Below, piece by piece: positions 50,791 to 59,425 of a stretch of DNA of 64,000 nucleotides; within the stretch, counting starts at the first letter, position 1, and every line of letters begins with the position of its first letter. Source of the DNA: Deltaproteobacteria bacterium IMCC39524 (lineage in GTDB: Bacteria > Desulfobacterota > Desulfuromonadia > Desulfuromonadales > BM103); assembly GCA_029667085.1 (NCBI GenBank), contig JARUHJ010000001.1, forward strand, positions 186,001 through 250,000, read 5' to 3'. The position numbers and the translations under genes were made by a program. The notes beneath the pieces were generated by a model. It saw only the letters and a list, made by a program, of their open reading frames with translations. It was not told where the DNA came from and made no database searches.

Positions 50791-50897
50791 AACGCAAAGA
50801 CGCTAAGAAAAGCCAAGAAAGACGCAAAGGATGACTATGTTTTTTTTGAAGAGGTTTTCTTTGCGGGCTTTCTCTGCCTCTTCGCGCGTTTGCGTTA
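50791..50897. repeat. Dispersed GCGCAAAGACG-type inverted repeat, copy 3
   Basis: The left arm AACGCAAAGACGCTAAG (50791-50807) and right arm CTTCGCGCGTTTGCGTT (50880-50896) are imperfect complements. CTATAACCCAAAC at about 50728 is shared with copy 2. It lies in the 340-base gap between rsmE and trmJ, which otherwise shows nothing. Confidence 0.65.
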
Positions 50898-50984
50898 AAT
50901 GGTTTTAGGTGTTGGTACTGAGAATTACAATAATAGTGACACATACAACGGCCCAGTTTTCAATACTGGCAGCTAAGGCTTAAA

Positions 50985-51743
50985 ATGAATTTAGATAATC
51001 TCAGTGTTGTCCTCGTGGAGTCACGCGGGGAACGAAATATAGGCTCTGTTGCGCGTGCCATGGCTAACTTTGGTGTCAGCGATCTGCGCCTGGTGGCGCC
51101 GGTGGTTGATCATCTTCATGACGAAGCCCGCAAAATGGCGGTTAAAGCGACGCCTCTGCTGGAACAGGCCACCGTTTATCCTGACCTGAAGTCGGCGCTT
51201 GACGACTGTCATTACGCTTATGCTACGACCCGGCGTTTTGGCAAGTACAGGGTTGACTTTCATCATCCCGATAGCGCAGCAAAAGAGTTGCTACCTTTGC
51301 TTGACGGAGGTCGGGTGGCTCTGGTTTTCGGTCGTGAAGATAAGGGCTTGAAGACGGAAGAGCTGGATCTCTGCCAGCGTCTGATTACGATTCCCACCTG
51401 CGGTACCATCGCATCGATGAACCTAGCCCAGTCTGTTGTGATCTGTCTCTATGAGCTGGGCAAACAGTATGGAGAAGCCTTGGGCAATGTCCAGGGTGAG
51501 AGGAAGCTTGCCAACATCGAGCAACTGGAAGTCCTCTTTGACCATATGCGCGAGACCTTGCTCAGAATCAAGTACCTGAATCCCCAGAACCCGGAGCATA
51601 TCATGCGCTCTTACCGGCAGATGTTTGGCCGTGCTGCCCTCGATGAGCGCGAAGTCAGGATCCTGCGCGGGCTTATGAGTGAGATAGACATTGTCGAAGA
51701 TGAACGGCAAGCGTTGCTCGGGAGCGTTGATGATAACGATTAG
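50985..51743 (+). CDS. trmJ: RNA 2'-O-methyltransferase, TrmJ/TrmH (SpoU) family
   Basis: A 252-residue SPOUT methyltransferase. Motifs: VVLVESRGERNIGSVARAMA (motif 1), LVFGREDKGLKTEEL (motif 2) and IPTCGTIASMNLAQSVVICLYEL (motif 3). The helical C-terminal extension with MRETLLRIKYLNPQNPEH fits TrmJ, which methylates nucleotide 32 of tRNAs. TrmH-family relatives of 23S rRNA are a less likely alternative. It overlaps the next gene by 14 bases. Confidence 0.9.
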   Translation: MNLDNLSVVLVESRGERNIGSVARAMANFGVSDLRLVAPVVDHLHDEARKMAVKATPLLEQATVYPDLKSALDDCHYAYATTRRFGKYRVDFHHPDSAAKELLPLLDGGRVALVFGREDKGLKTEELDLCQRLITIPTCGTIASMNLAQSVVICLYELGKQYGEALGNVQGERKLANIEQLEVLFDHMRETLLRIKYLNPQNPEHIMRSYRQMFGRAALDEREVRILRGLMSEIDIVEDERQALLGSVDDND

Positions 51744-52107
51744 AGAGGAAAGGCTGGATAATGGCCTGAAGATTCTCTTTGATGATGAGAGCAATCGGTA
51801 TTTTGGCGATTACCATCGCGTCTGTATTCAGATCACTCTCGTGTGCGCTCTTGACGTATTACCTGTGGCTAATAGCGATGACGAAGCTTTCCGCGATAGT
51901 GCCATCGCTAATTTGGGCAAGGAGTTGAAAGTCATTAAGCGTCTTGAGCGTATGGGCGTGCCTACCGCAGCTGTCGAAGGGGTGCGTCAATCGATGATTG
52001 AGGCTTTCATGGAAAACGCATCTCCCTATCTTAATCGTCCTGAATATCCACGTTCTCTTGTTGCTGCTGAGCTGAACAAGCGGCGCACCCATTCATTCTA
52101 TGGCTGA
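51730..52107 (+). CDS. Conserved protein of unknown function between trmJ and rlmD
   Basis: A 125-residue soluble protein that begins MITIREERLDNGLKILFDDE and contains SNRYFGDYHRVCIQITLVCA. I recall similar small proteins at this place in Geobacter-like genomes but know no function. It is mostly helical in its second half (GKELKVIKRLERMGVPTAAV). The ATG lies inside the end of trmJ and the stop overlaps rlmD by eight bases, so the three genes are one transcript. A link to RNA modification is only contextual. Confidence 0.75.
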   Translation: MITIREERLDNGLKILFDDESNRYFGDYHRVCIQITLVCALDVLPVANSDDEAFRDSAIANLGKELKVIKRLERMGVPTAAVEGVRQSMIEAFMENASPYLNRPEYPRSLVAAELNKRRTHSFYG

Positions 52108-53398
52108 AATTATCAGGAACCTTGAAATAACCTCTCTTGTCCATGGCGGACGGGGGATTGGTCGTCATGAGGGTAAGGCTGTGTTTGTTCCGCTCGTGGC
52201 CCCTGGTGATCGGATTGATTGCCGGGTCGTGAAATCCAAAAAACGCTTTGCCGAAGCCGAACTCATCGAAATTATTGTTCCGTCACCCTTCAGGCGTGAG
52301 CCACCCTGTGCTTTTTTCGGTGCTTGCGGCGGTTGTCAGTGGCAACACCTCCCTTATTCTGAACAGCTACGCTGGAAGGGGCAGAACTTTTCCGACCAGC
52401 TGGTTCGCAGCAAGATGGTTCAGGCGGATCGTATTAAACCGATTGTGGCTGCGCCGGACGAATGGTGTTACCGTAACCGGGTTCAGCTTAAGACCCACTT
52501 TTCTGCTGATGGTCTTGCCCTCGGTTTTTACCGCCATGGCTCGCATAGCGTCGTTGATATCGATCATTGTCGTCTGGTTTCTCCACCCCTGCAGAAAGTT
52601 TTGTCTCTTTTGCGCGAGAACTTGCAAGGGATGGACAACGCCGAGTCTGTGGAGCAGGTCGATCTCGCTTGCGGTGACGATGGCAACGTTCGTCTTCTCC
52701 TGTACGTCCGCCCACAAGGATATGAGTCCCTTCGTGGGCAGTTGCAGAGCTTTGCTGCGCGTTACTCTTTGAATGCCTGCATCAAAACCGTAGAACAGGG
52801 CTCAGTAGAGATCGTCCACGGTGAAGGAGAGTTGACAGTCACCATAGATCAGCCTGCTCTTGCACTCCGTTATGGGCCCGGCGGGTTTGTTCAGGTTAAC
52901 TCGAGCCAGAATCGCGCTATGATCAGCAACATGCTTGAGCTTCTCGACCTCAAAGGCAACGAAAAGGTTTTTGACCTTTTCTGTGGTATGGGTAACTTCA
53001 GTCTGCCGCTTGCCCGCAGGGCTGGACATGTGGTCGGTATCGAAGATTATGCCCCTTCTATTGATATGGCGAGGCTTAACGCTGAGGCCAACCAGGTCAG
53101 GAACGTCGAGTTTTTTGCTGCTGATGCCTTGGCTATTATAGATCGCTTCAAAGGTGAGAATCTCGATCTGGTTGTTCTCGACCCCCCACGCACCGGTAAC
53201 TACGAGGTGGTCAACCAGCTTTTGCAGCTTAAACCTGAAAGGGTCCTGTATGTGTCCTGCGACCCGGCGACTCTCGCTCGTGATCTGGTGCCGATGGTCA
53301 GCGGCGATTACGAGGTGATCTCCAGCCAGCCTTTCGACCTCTTTCCGCAAACCTGGCATATCGAAAGCATGACCTTGCTGCAGAAAGTGTCGCATTGA
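52100..53398 (+). CDS. rlmD: 23S rRNA (uracil(1939)-C5)-methyltransferase RlmD family
   Basis: A 432-residue class I methyltransferase. A TRAM domain (about 1-60, SLVHGGRGIGRHEGKAVFVP) is followed by the four cysteines of a Fe-S cluster (PCAFFGACGGCQW and DHCRLVSP), then the SAM-binding core VFDLFCGMGNFSLPLA, the DPPRTG motif and the catalytic cysteine in LYVSCDPATLARD. RlmCD-type enzymes make 5-methyluridine in 23S rRNA. It could be the RumA/TrmA sister by sequence; the cluster-cysteine pattern favours RlmD. Confidence 0.9.
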   Translation: MAEIIRNLEITSLVHGGRGIGRHEGKAVFVPLVAPGDRIDCRVVKSKKRFAEAELIEIIVPSPFRREPPCAFFGACGGCQWQHLPYSEQLRWKGQNFSDQLVRSKMVQADRIKPIVAAPDEWCYRNRVQLKTHFSADGLALGFYRHGSHSVVDIDHCRLVSPPLQKVLSLLRENLQGMDNAESVEQVDLACGDDGNVRLLLYVRPQGYESLRGQLQSFAARYSLNACIKTVEQGSVEIVHGEGELTVTIDQPALALRYGPGGFVQVNSSQNRAMISNMLELLDLKGNEKVFDLFCGMGNFSLPLARRAGHVVGIEDYAPSIDMARLNAEANQVRNVEFFAADALAIIDRFKGENLDLVVLDPPRTGNYEVVNQLLQLKPERVLYVSCDPATLARDLVPMVSGDYEVISSQPFDLFPQTWHIESMTLLQKVSH

Positions 53399-53441
53399 GT
53401 TTCTCGAAAGCCGTTTTGACAGCCAATGAATGACTTTTCCC

Positions 53442-53470
53442 TTGCATTGCCGGGGGAACTTTGATAGTAA
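53442..53470 (+). promoter_or_regulatory. Promoter of the rimP-nusA-infB operon
   Basis: TTGCAT (53442-53447), a 17-base spacer and TAGTAA (53465-53470) form a promoter of the same style as the one of the cold-shock gene (TTGCAT..TAGGCT). Confidence 0.5.
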
Positions 53471-53481
53471 ACTCTCTATTA

Positions 53482-53524
53482 ACTTTTCATACGAAAAGTG
53501 AGCTTCGCGGCTCGCTTTTTTTGT
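53482..53524 (+). terminator. Leader attenuator before rimP with an alternative hairpin
   Basis: AAAAGTGAGC (53494-53503) and GCTCGCTTTT (53510-53519) form a terminator stem followed by T. The same AAAAGT bases can instead pair with ACTTTT (53482-53487) in the hairpin ACTTTTC-ATAC-GAAAAGT. The two structures exclude each other, as in an attenuator. It lies between the promoter and rimP. Confidence 0.5.
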
Positions 53525-53538
53525 TTTGGTAAATAGCG

Positions 53539-54024
53539 ATGCGAGAAGATAACCTGACACAAATTGAAACACTGGTCCTGCCGATTCTTGATGACCTCGG
53601 TTATGAACTGGTTGATCTTCAGTTACAACAAGATGGCAAACAGTTGGCTTTGCGGATCTTTGTTGACAAACCTGCTGGGATCACACTTGACGACTGTGTC
53701 GAAGTGAGCCGTGAGGTGAGTGCTATACTCGAAGTCGAAGACCCGATCAGGTCCGCTTATCGCCTTGAGGTGTCTTCACCTGGTCTGGATAGGCCTTTGA
53801 AAAAGGCTACCGATTTTAAACGTTTCGTGGGCAAGAAAGCCAGGCTGAAGAGCAAGAACCTGATTGACCCGGACCAGCGGGGTACAACCCGTAAGACTTT
53901 CGTCGGCACCTTGTTAGGTTTTGAAGATGACAATGTGCGACTCGAACTGACTGACAAGCTGGGCGGCGTGATTGCGATACCGCTGGCCGATCTTGATAAG
54001 GCAAATCTGGAAGAAGAGTTTTAG
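53539..54024 (+). CDS. rimP: Ribosome maturation factor RimP
   Basis: A 161-residue protein with the RimP N-terminal domain (ELVDLQLQQDGKQLALRIFV, DCVEVSREVSAIL, LEVSSPGLDRPL) and a C-terminal SH3-like domain. It acts in 30S assembly. It is the first gene of the classical rimP-nusA-infB operon. The leader contains a terminator-like hairpin. The start has only a weak ribosome-binding site. Confidence 0.95.
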   Translation: MREDNLTQIETLVLPILDDLGYELVDLQLQQDGKQLALRIFVDKPAGITLDDCVEVSREVSAILEVEDPIRSAYRLEVSSPGLDRPLKKATDFKRFVGKKARLKSKNLIDPDQRGTTRKTFVGTLLGFEDDNVRLELTDKLGGVIAIPLADLDKANLEEEF

Positions 54025-54096
54025 TAAAACGTATTACAAATACAGACTTCAACAGCAGCCACCACCGTGAAAGAGTGGGGTATGCAGGGGGAAGGG

Positions 54097-55422
54097 ATGA
54101 ATATCAACCTGAATCACATTATCGACCAGGTGGTCAAAGACAAAGGGATCGACCGCGCTGTGTTGGTTGAGGCTCTTGAGGCTGCCGTGCTTTCGGCAGC
54201 GAACAAGAAATATCGCAATACCCGCGATCTCGAGGCTCACTTTAACGATGAAATCGGTGAAGTCGAAGTCTTCGAGTTTGTCACTGTTGTTGAAGAAGTG
54301 GAAAACTCTTACCAGGAAATTGATCTTGGTGAGGCGCAAGAAATTGACCCTGATGTAGAAGTTGGTGACTCCCTCGGTATGAAGATGGATGCCAGCAGCT
54401 TTAGTCGTATTGCTGCACAGACTGCCAAACAAGTGATTATTCAGAAGGTTCGTGAAGCCGAGCGTGAAGGCGTCTTCAATGAATTCAAGGATCGTCTCGG
54501 CGAGTTGGTCAACGGTATCGTGCGTCGTTACGAGCGTGGTGACCTGATTATTGACCTTGGCCGTACCGAGGCCTTGTTGCCTCATCGTGAGCAGGTTCCT
54601 CGTGAGAATTATCGCCAGGGCGACCGTGTTCGCGCTTACATCTCTGATGTCCGCATGGCAACCAAGGGCCCGCAGATTATTCTTTCTCGGACCCATCCAG
54701 CCCTTTTGATTGAACTTTTCAAAATGGAGGTTCCGGAAGTTTCTGAAGGTATCGTTGAGATCAAGGCAGTTTCCCGAGAGCCGGGTAGCCGCGCCAAGAT
54801 CGCCGTGCTTTCCAATGACCCGGACGTCGACCCGATCGGAGCTTGTGTTGGTATGCGTGGCGCGCGTGTCCAGAATGTCGTTTCCGAGTTACGCGGTGAA
54901 AAGATTGATATCATCAACTGGACGCCAGATATTGCACGTTTTGCCTGCGCTGCTCTCTCACCGGCAGAAGTGACCCGTGTTTACGTCGATAACGACGAAG
55001 AGTCGTTGGAGATGATTGTTCCTGATGATCAGCTCTCTCTGGCCATCGGCAAGAAAGGGCAGAATGTTCGTCTTGCCGCCAAGTTGACCGGCTGGAAAAT
55101 TGATATCATGAGCGAAACCCGTGCAGCCGAAGCTGAGCTCGACGAGTTGACCGGTGGCGGCGGCAATAATGACGCCGCAGAGGAAGCAGAGGCTGCTGAA
55201 CTTCTCAGTGCAATGACCGCCAAGGACGCCATTGCGTTCATTCAGACGGCAGAGTCAGCTGAGCAGTTGACCACCATGGCTGAAGGTGAAACACGCGTCA
55301 CTGTGACCCGTGCTCTTGAGGCCAGAGTTGAAGAGCTGACTGCTGACGAGAACGCTGCTGACGAGAACGCTGCTGACGAGAACGCTGCTGACGAGAACGC
55401 TGCTGACGAGAAAGCGGAGTAA
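54097..55422 (+). CDS. nusA: Transcription termination/antitermination factor NusA
   Basis: A 441-residue NusA. The start at 54097 (MNINLNHIIDQVVKDKGI) has GGGGGAAGGG just upstream. The N-terminal RNA-polymerase-binding domain is followed by S1 (about 130-200, VNGIVRRYERGDLIIDLGRT) and two KH domains (about 230-340, GACVGMRGARVQNVVSELRG and LAIGKKGQNVRLAAKLTGW). The C-terminal part is an acidic region with an AADEN repeat. NusA binds RNA polymerase and RNA. Confidence 0.96.
   Translation: MNINLNHIIDQVVKDKGIDRAVLVEALEAAVLSAANKKYRNTRDLEAHFNDEIGEVEVFEFVTVVEEVENSYQEIDLGEAQEIDPDVEVGDSLGMKMDASSFSRIAAQTAKQVIIQKVREAEREGVFNEFKDRLGELVNGIVRRYERGDLIIDLGRTEALLPHREQVPRENYRQGDRVRAYISDVRMATKGPQIILSRTHPALLIELFKMEVPEVSEGIVEIKAVSREPGSRAKIAVLSNDPDVDPIGACVGMRGARVQNVVSELRGEKIDIINWTPDIARFACAALSPAEVTRVYVDNDEESLEMIVPDDQLSLAIGKKGQNVRLAAKLTGWKIDIMSETRAAEAELDELTGGGGNNDAAEEAEAAELLSAMTAKDAIAFIQTAESAEQLTTMAEGETRVTVTRALEARVEELTADENAADENAADENAADENAADEKAE
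55339..55413 (+). repeat. 15-bp tandem repeat at the 3' end of nusA
   Basis: Five tandem copies of GCTGCTGACGAGAAC (first imperfect, last ending AAA) encode the tail DENAADENAADENAADEKAE region. The repeat keeps the frame and adds an acidic tail. Confidence 0.9.
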
Positions 55423-55424
55423 GA

Positions 55425-56021
55425 GTGACACAAGGCCGACGGCAACCGCAGCGAACATGTTTGGGCTGTCGCCAGGTTAAAGACCAGGCAGAGCTGATAC
55501 GCTTCGTCTGCTCGCCGGAGGGTGAGGTGCTGGCGGACTTGAAAAGTCGCTTGCCGGGACGCGGCGCTTACCTTTGCAATTGCCGAAGCTGTATTGAGAC
55601 GGCTGTGCAGAGAAAACAGTTTGACCGGGCTTTTCGCAAGAGTTGTCAGCCCATTGCCAGTGATAGCCTTATTGAGGCCGTCAGGCAGGAGCTCCTTGCT
55701 CATCTTGCCAGTCTCTTAGGCATGGCGAGAAAATCGGCGAAATTTGTAGCTGGCAGTAATGCCGTGCTAGACGCGTTGGGCCGCAGGAAACTATTGGCTG
55801 TTGTCATTCTGGCCAAAGACATCTCACCCCAAATTGGTGAGAAGGTCAGGCGCAAAGCTGAGCACCAAGATATAGTAACGACGAAATTATTCGACAAAGT
55901 AGAGCTTGGCCGCATACTCGGGCGTGCGGAAAGAAGTGTCGTGGGTTTGCCCGATGGAAAGTTGGCGGAAGCATTTCTTCATGATCTGTACCGTTATCAG
56001 GATATCTCAGGGGAAAGTTGA
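55425..56021 (+). CDS. YlxR (DUF448) - L7Ae/YlxQ fusion protein
   Basis: A 198-residue two-domain protein. Residues 1-about 85 are the YlxR/DUF448 RNA-binding domain with [14 protein letters not shown] and [12 protein letters not shown]. Residues about 95-185 are an L7Ae-like (YlxQ) domain ([35 protein letters not shown]). In many bacteria these are separate adjacent genes (ylxR, ylxQ) between nusA and infB. It starts at GTG, two bases after the nusA stop, and its stop overlaps the infB start (TGATG). Confidence 0.85.
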   Translation: MTQGRRQPQRTCLGCRQVKDQAELIRFVCSPEGEVLADLKSRLPGRGAYLCNCRSCIETAVQRKQFDRAFRKSCQPIASDSLIEAVRQELLAHLASLLGMARKSAKFVAGSNAVLDALGRRKLLAVVILAKDISPQIGEKVRRKAEHQDIVTTKLFDKVELGRILGRAERSVVGLPDGKLAEAFLHDLYRYQDISGES

Positions 56022-58720
56022 TGGCTAAAATTCGTGTTTATGAATTGGCGACTAAATTGGGTCTGGACAACAAAGAGATTGTTGACAAACTTAATCAGGC
56101 CGGCATTGAGGTCAAGAACCATATGAGTGCACTGGAAGAAGAGGTGGCACTCAAGTTCGAGTCGTCTCAATCGCACCAGGCTGACGCAGCAACGGTAGAC
56201 GAGACTGTCGAAGTCAAGGTTAAGGAAGAGCGTCTCGGCTCAGGTCTGATCCGTCGCCGTCGAAAGACTGTCGTCAAAGAAGAGCCGGTCGCTGAAGAGC
56301 CTGTGGTTGCAGCTGAAGTGCCTACTCCTGCTGTCGCATCTGAGCCAGAGGCTGAAGAGCCAGCTCCCTCTACAGAGGAAGTGGTCGCGCAGGAGGCTGA
56401 TGCTCCTGTCGAAAAGGCCAAGGATGCCGATGAGTCTGCAGCGGTTGTTGAGGCTGCGGCTGAGGTCTCTGACGAGGCCCCCGTTGCAACAGAAGTTGTT
56501 GCAGCTGAAGCTGAAGAGAAGCCTGAGAAGGCAGCGGTCGCAAAGAAGAAGACCAAGAAAGATTCGAATTCCACTGCCAAGATCCTTGGCCGTGTTGAGC
56601 TACCGAAGCCTGCAGAAAGACCTCGCCGTCAGCCTGCTGCTGCCGATAAAGGCAAGAGACCTGCTCCGGGTTCTCGCCCGGATCGTCCGGCACGCCCGGC
56701 TCGGCCAGCGGCGCCAAGAGCCGCTGGTGCTCCTGGAGCTCCGATGGTCCCTGACGTCCCTTCAGAAAAAGAGGGCCGTTCGAAAAAGAAAAAGAAGGGC
56801 GGCCGTGAGGCTGCTGGTGCTCGTCCTGAGGCGGGCGGTCCACGTCGCAAGAGCAAAAGAGAGGTTTACGAGCCCGATCGCAACGAACGCTACCGTAAGG
56901 GCCGTAAAGCTAACCGACCTGCCAAAAAGACCGAAATCACGCAGTCGAAAGCGATCAAGCGTAAAATCAGGATTACCGACGTTATTACCATCGGTGAGCT
57001 GGCCAAGCGCATGGGTGTCAAAGCCAACGACCTGATCAAAGAGTTGATGCGTCAGGGTCAGATGGTGACCATCAACCATCCTCTCGATTTCGAGTCTGCT
57101 GCTATTCTGGCTTCGGAATTCGGCTACGAAGTCGAAAACGTCGCTTTCGATGAGGATACCATCCTCGCGCATTCGAGCCTCGATGAGACAGTCGATGACG
57201 ATGAGAACCAGGAGCCTCGTCCTCCGGTCATTACCATCATGGGTCACGTCGACCACGGTAAAACGAGCCTGCTTGATGCTATTCGCGAAGCCAAGGTGAC
57301 CGAAGGTGAGGCCGGCGGCATCACCCAGCATATCGGTGCCTACGATGTTGATCTTGATGGTCGCAAAATGACATTTCTTGATACTCCTGGTCACGAAGCG
57401 TTTACTTCGATGCGCGCCCGTGGCGCAGAAATCACTGATATCGTGGTTCTCGTTGTTGCTGCTGATGATGGTGCCATGCCGCAGACCAAGGAGGCGATCA
57501 ACCACTCCAAGGCTGCCGGAGTACCCATCATTGTTGCTGTCAATAAAATTGACAAGCCGGGAGCCAACCCTGACAAGGTCATGCAGGAACTTTCCGAGCT
57601 CGAGCTTCTTCCCGAAGATTGGGGCGGTGAGACGATCTATGTCAATGTCTCTGCCAAGGAGCACACCAATATCGATAAACTTCTGGAGATGATCTTGCTC
57701 CAGGCTGAAGTTCTTGAATTGAAAGCCAATCCGAACAAACGTGCCCAAGGCGCTGTTGTTGAGGCCCGCCTTGATAAAGGCCGCGGACCTGTCACTACGG
57801 TTCTGGTTCAAAAGGGGACCTTAAAGGTTGGCGACCCAATCGTTGCCGGTCTGCATTATGGTCGTGTCAGGTCAATGACCAACGACCGTGGCATGGCTGT
57901 TGAAGCTGCTGGCCCGTCGTTCCCGGTCGAGGTGACTGGTCTGACCGGAGTGCCGGAAGCTGGTGAATCCTTCCATGCGGTTGAAGACGAAAAAACGGCC
58001 AAAGATGTTGCCCAGCATCGTCATCATAAAATTCGTGAGGCCGAACTTGCCAGAAGCAGCAAGGTCTCTCTGGAAGAACTCTATGCCCGGATCCAGGAAG
58101 GCGACGTCAAAGAGCTCAAGGTTATTGTTAAGGCCGACGTTCAGGGCTCTGCCGAGGCTGTCTCAGGCACCTTGACGAAGCTTTCTACCGATGCCTGCCG
58201 CCTGATCGTTATTCACTCCGGTGTTGGTGGTATTACGGAAACAGACATCAGCCTGGCTTCAGCTTCAGATGCGATCGTTCTTGGCTTTAATGTTCGTCCG
58301 GCGCCTAAGGCAAGTGCCCTGGCCGAGCTTGAAGGTGTTGATATCCGTCTCTACAACGTTATCTACGACGCAGTTAATGACATCAAGGACGCCATGGAAG
58401 GTCTGCTCGCGCCGACCCTCAAGGAAGTTGATCTCGGTCGTGCAGAAGTCCGCGAGGCTTTCAATGTCACCAAGGTTGGTACCGTTGCCGGTTGCTATGT
58501 TGTCTCCGGCAAGATCTTGCGAAACGCCCACGCCCGCCTGTTGCGCGACGATGTCGTGATCTGGACCGGCAAGCTTTCTTCGCTGCGGCGCTTCAAGGAT
58601 GATGTCAAGGAAGTCAATAACAACTACGAATGTGGTATCGGCCTCGAGAATTACAATGACGTCAAGCCCGGCGATATCATCGAAGCTTACGAGATCAAGG
58701 AGTTCAAAACAGCCCTCTAA
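56021..58720 (+). CDS. infB: Translation initiation factor IF-2
   Basis: An 899-residue GTPase. The N-terminal IF2_N domain ([20 protein letters not shown]) is followed by a long alanine-, glutamate- and proline-rich linker and an arginine/lysine-rich stretch. A second IF2_N lies at about 315-370. The G domain has G1 [14 protein letters not shown] (about 408), G3 DTPGHEAF, G4 NKID and a beta-barrel/IF2 C-terminal region (GYxxxGKxxR-like [19 protein letters not shown]). It loads initiator tRNA on the ribosome. It overlaps the upstream stop by one base. Confidence 0.97.
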   Translation: MAKIRVYELATKLGLDNKEIVDKLNQAGIEVKNHMSALEEEVALKFESSQSHQADAATVDETVEVKVKEERLGSGLIRRRRKTVVKEEPVAEEPVVAAEVPTPAVASEPEAEEPAPSTEEVVAQEADAPVEKAKDADESAAVVEAAAEVSDEAPVATEVVAAEAEEKPEKAAVAKKKTKKDSNSTAKILGRVELPKPAERPRRQPAAADKGKRPAPGSRPDRPARPARPAAPRAAGAPGAPMVPDVPSEKEGRSKKKKKGGREAAGARPEAGGPRRKSKREVYEPDRNERYRKGRKANRPAKKTEITQSKAIKRKIRITDVITIGELAKRMGVKANDLIKELMRQGQMVTINHPLDFESAAILASEFGYEVENVAFDEDTILAHSSLDETVDDDENQEPRPPVITIMGHVDHGKTSLLDAIREAKVTEGEAGGITQHIGAYDVDLDGRKMTFLDTPGHEAFTSMRARGAEITDIVVLVVAADDGAMPQTKEAINHSKAAGVPIIVAVNKIDKPGANPDKVMQELSELELLPEDWGGETIYVNVSAKEHTNIDKLLEMILLQAEVLELKANPNKRAQGAVVEARLDKGRGPVTTVLVQKGTLKVGDPIVAGLHYGRVRSMTNDRGMAVEAAGPSFPVEVTGLTGVPEAGESFHAVEDEKTAKDVAQHRHHKIREAELARSSKVSLEELYARIQEGDVKELKVIVKADVQGSAEAVSGTLTKLSTDACRLIVIHSGVGGITETDISLASASDAIVLGFNVRPAPKASALAELEGVDIRLYNVIYDAVNDIKDAMEGLLAPTLKEVDLGRAEVREAFNVTKVGTVAGCYVVSGKILRNAHARLLRDDVVIWTGKLSSLRRFKDDVKEVNNNYECGIGLENYNDVKPGDIIEAYEIKEFKTAL

Positions 58721-58759
58721 AGGTCGTTGCAGCCTGTTGGCTGGGCCATGTGAGTTTAT

Positions 58760-59047
58760 ATGGTGATCGGTGTTCTGCAGTTGGACCTGCGCCTGCATGG
58801 ACCGCAGAGTCTTAAACAGAAGCGTGGTGTGATCCAGAAAGTCCTGGCTCGTTGTCGTAATCGATTTCCGGCAAGTTGCGCAGAAGTAGGGCACCAGGAG
58901 CTGTGGCAAAGGGCTTTGTTAGGTTTTGCGGTTGTCAGTTCTTCAGAGCATGTTGTCGCGCCGATCTTAACGCGTATAGAATGTGAAGTGCTTGCATCGG
59001 GTGAACTGGACTTGGTCAACGCTGAAACAGAATTCATCCACTATTGA
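58760..59047 (+). CDS. YlxP (DUF503) family protein
   Basis: A 95-residue protein of the DUF503/YlxP family (MVIGVLQLDLRLHGPQSLKQKRG; VEVGHQELWQRALLGFAVVS). YlxP is commonly encoded between infB and rbfA and has been linked to ribosome assembly in some bacteria. It starts 39 bases after infB. Confidence 0.88.
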   Translation: MVIGVLQLDLRLHGPQSLKQKRGVIQKVLARCRNRFPASCAEVGHQELWQRALLGFAVVSSSEHVVAPILTRIECEVLASGELDLVNAETEFIHY

Positions 59048-59065
59048 TAAACGTAAGGTAAAAAC

Positions 59066-59425
59066 GTGTCATCACAACGTGCACAACGGGTGGCTGAGAC
59101 CATCCATAAAGAGATATCAAGCATGCTGATCAAGGGTCTCAAGGATCCTCGCATCGGCTTCGTAACGATTACTTCTGTAGATGTAACCTCTGATCTACGT
59201 CAGGCCCGAGTTTACTACACCCTGATGGGCAGTCAGGACGATCGCGCTGAAACTCATGCCGGTCTCGTTAGTTGTTCTTCATATATCCGCCAGCAACTAG
59301 GTCGCCTGTTGCGCCTGCGTTTCGTTCCTGAGATCCACTTCGAATATGATGCCTCCTTTGATTACGGCCAGAAAATCGAAAAACTCTTAAGTGATATCAA
59401 GACAGACGAACCACAAGATGATTGA
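59066..59425 (+). CDS. rbfA: Ribosome-binding factor A
   Basis: A 119-residue KH-fold protein starting at GTG (59066): MSSQRAQRVAETIHKEISSM, then ITSVDVTSDLRQARVYYTL and LRFVPEIHFEYDASFDYG. RbfA matures the 30S subunit. It overlaps nrnA by eight bases. Position and length are standard. Confidence 0.94.
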   Translation: MSSQRAQRVAETIHKEISSMLIKGLKDPRIGFVTITSVDVTSDLRQARVYYTLMGSQDDRAETHAGLVSCSSYIRQQLGRLLRLRFVPEIHFEYDASFDYGQKIEKLLSDIKTDEPQDD

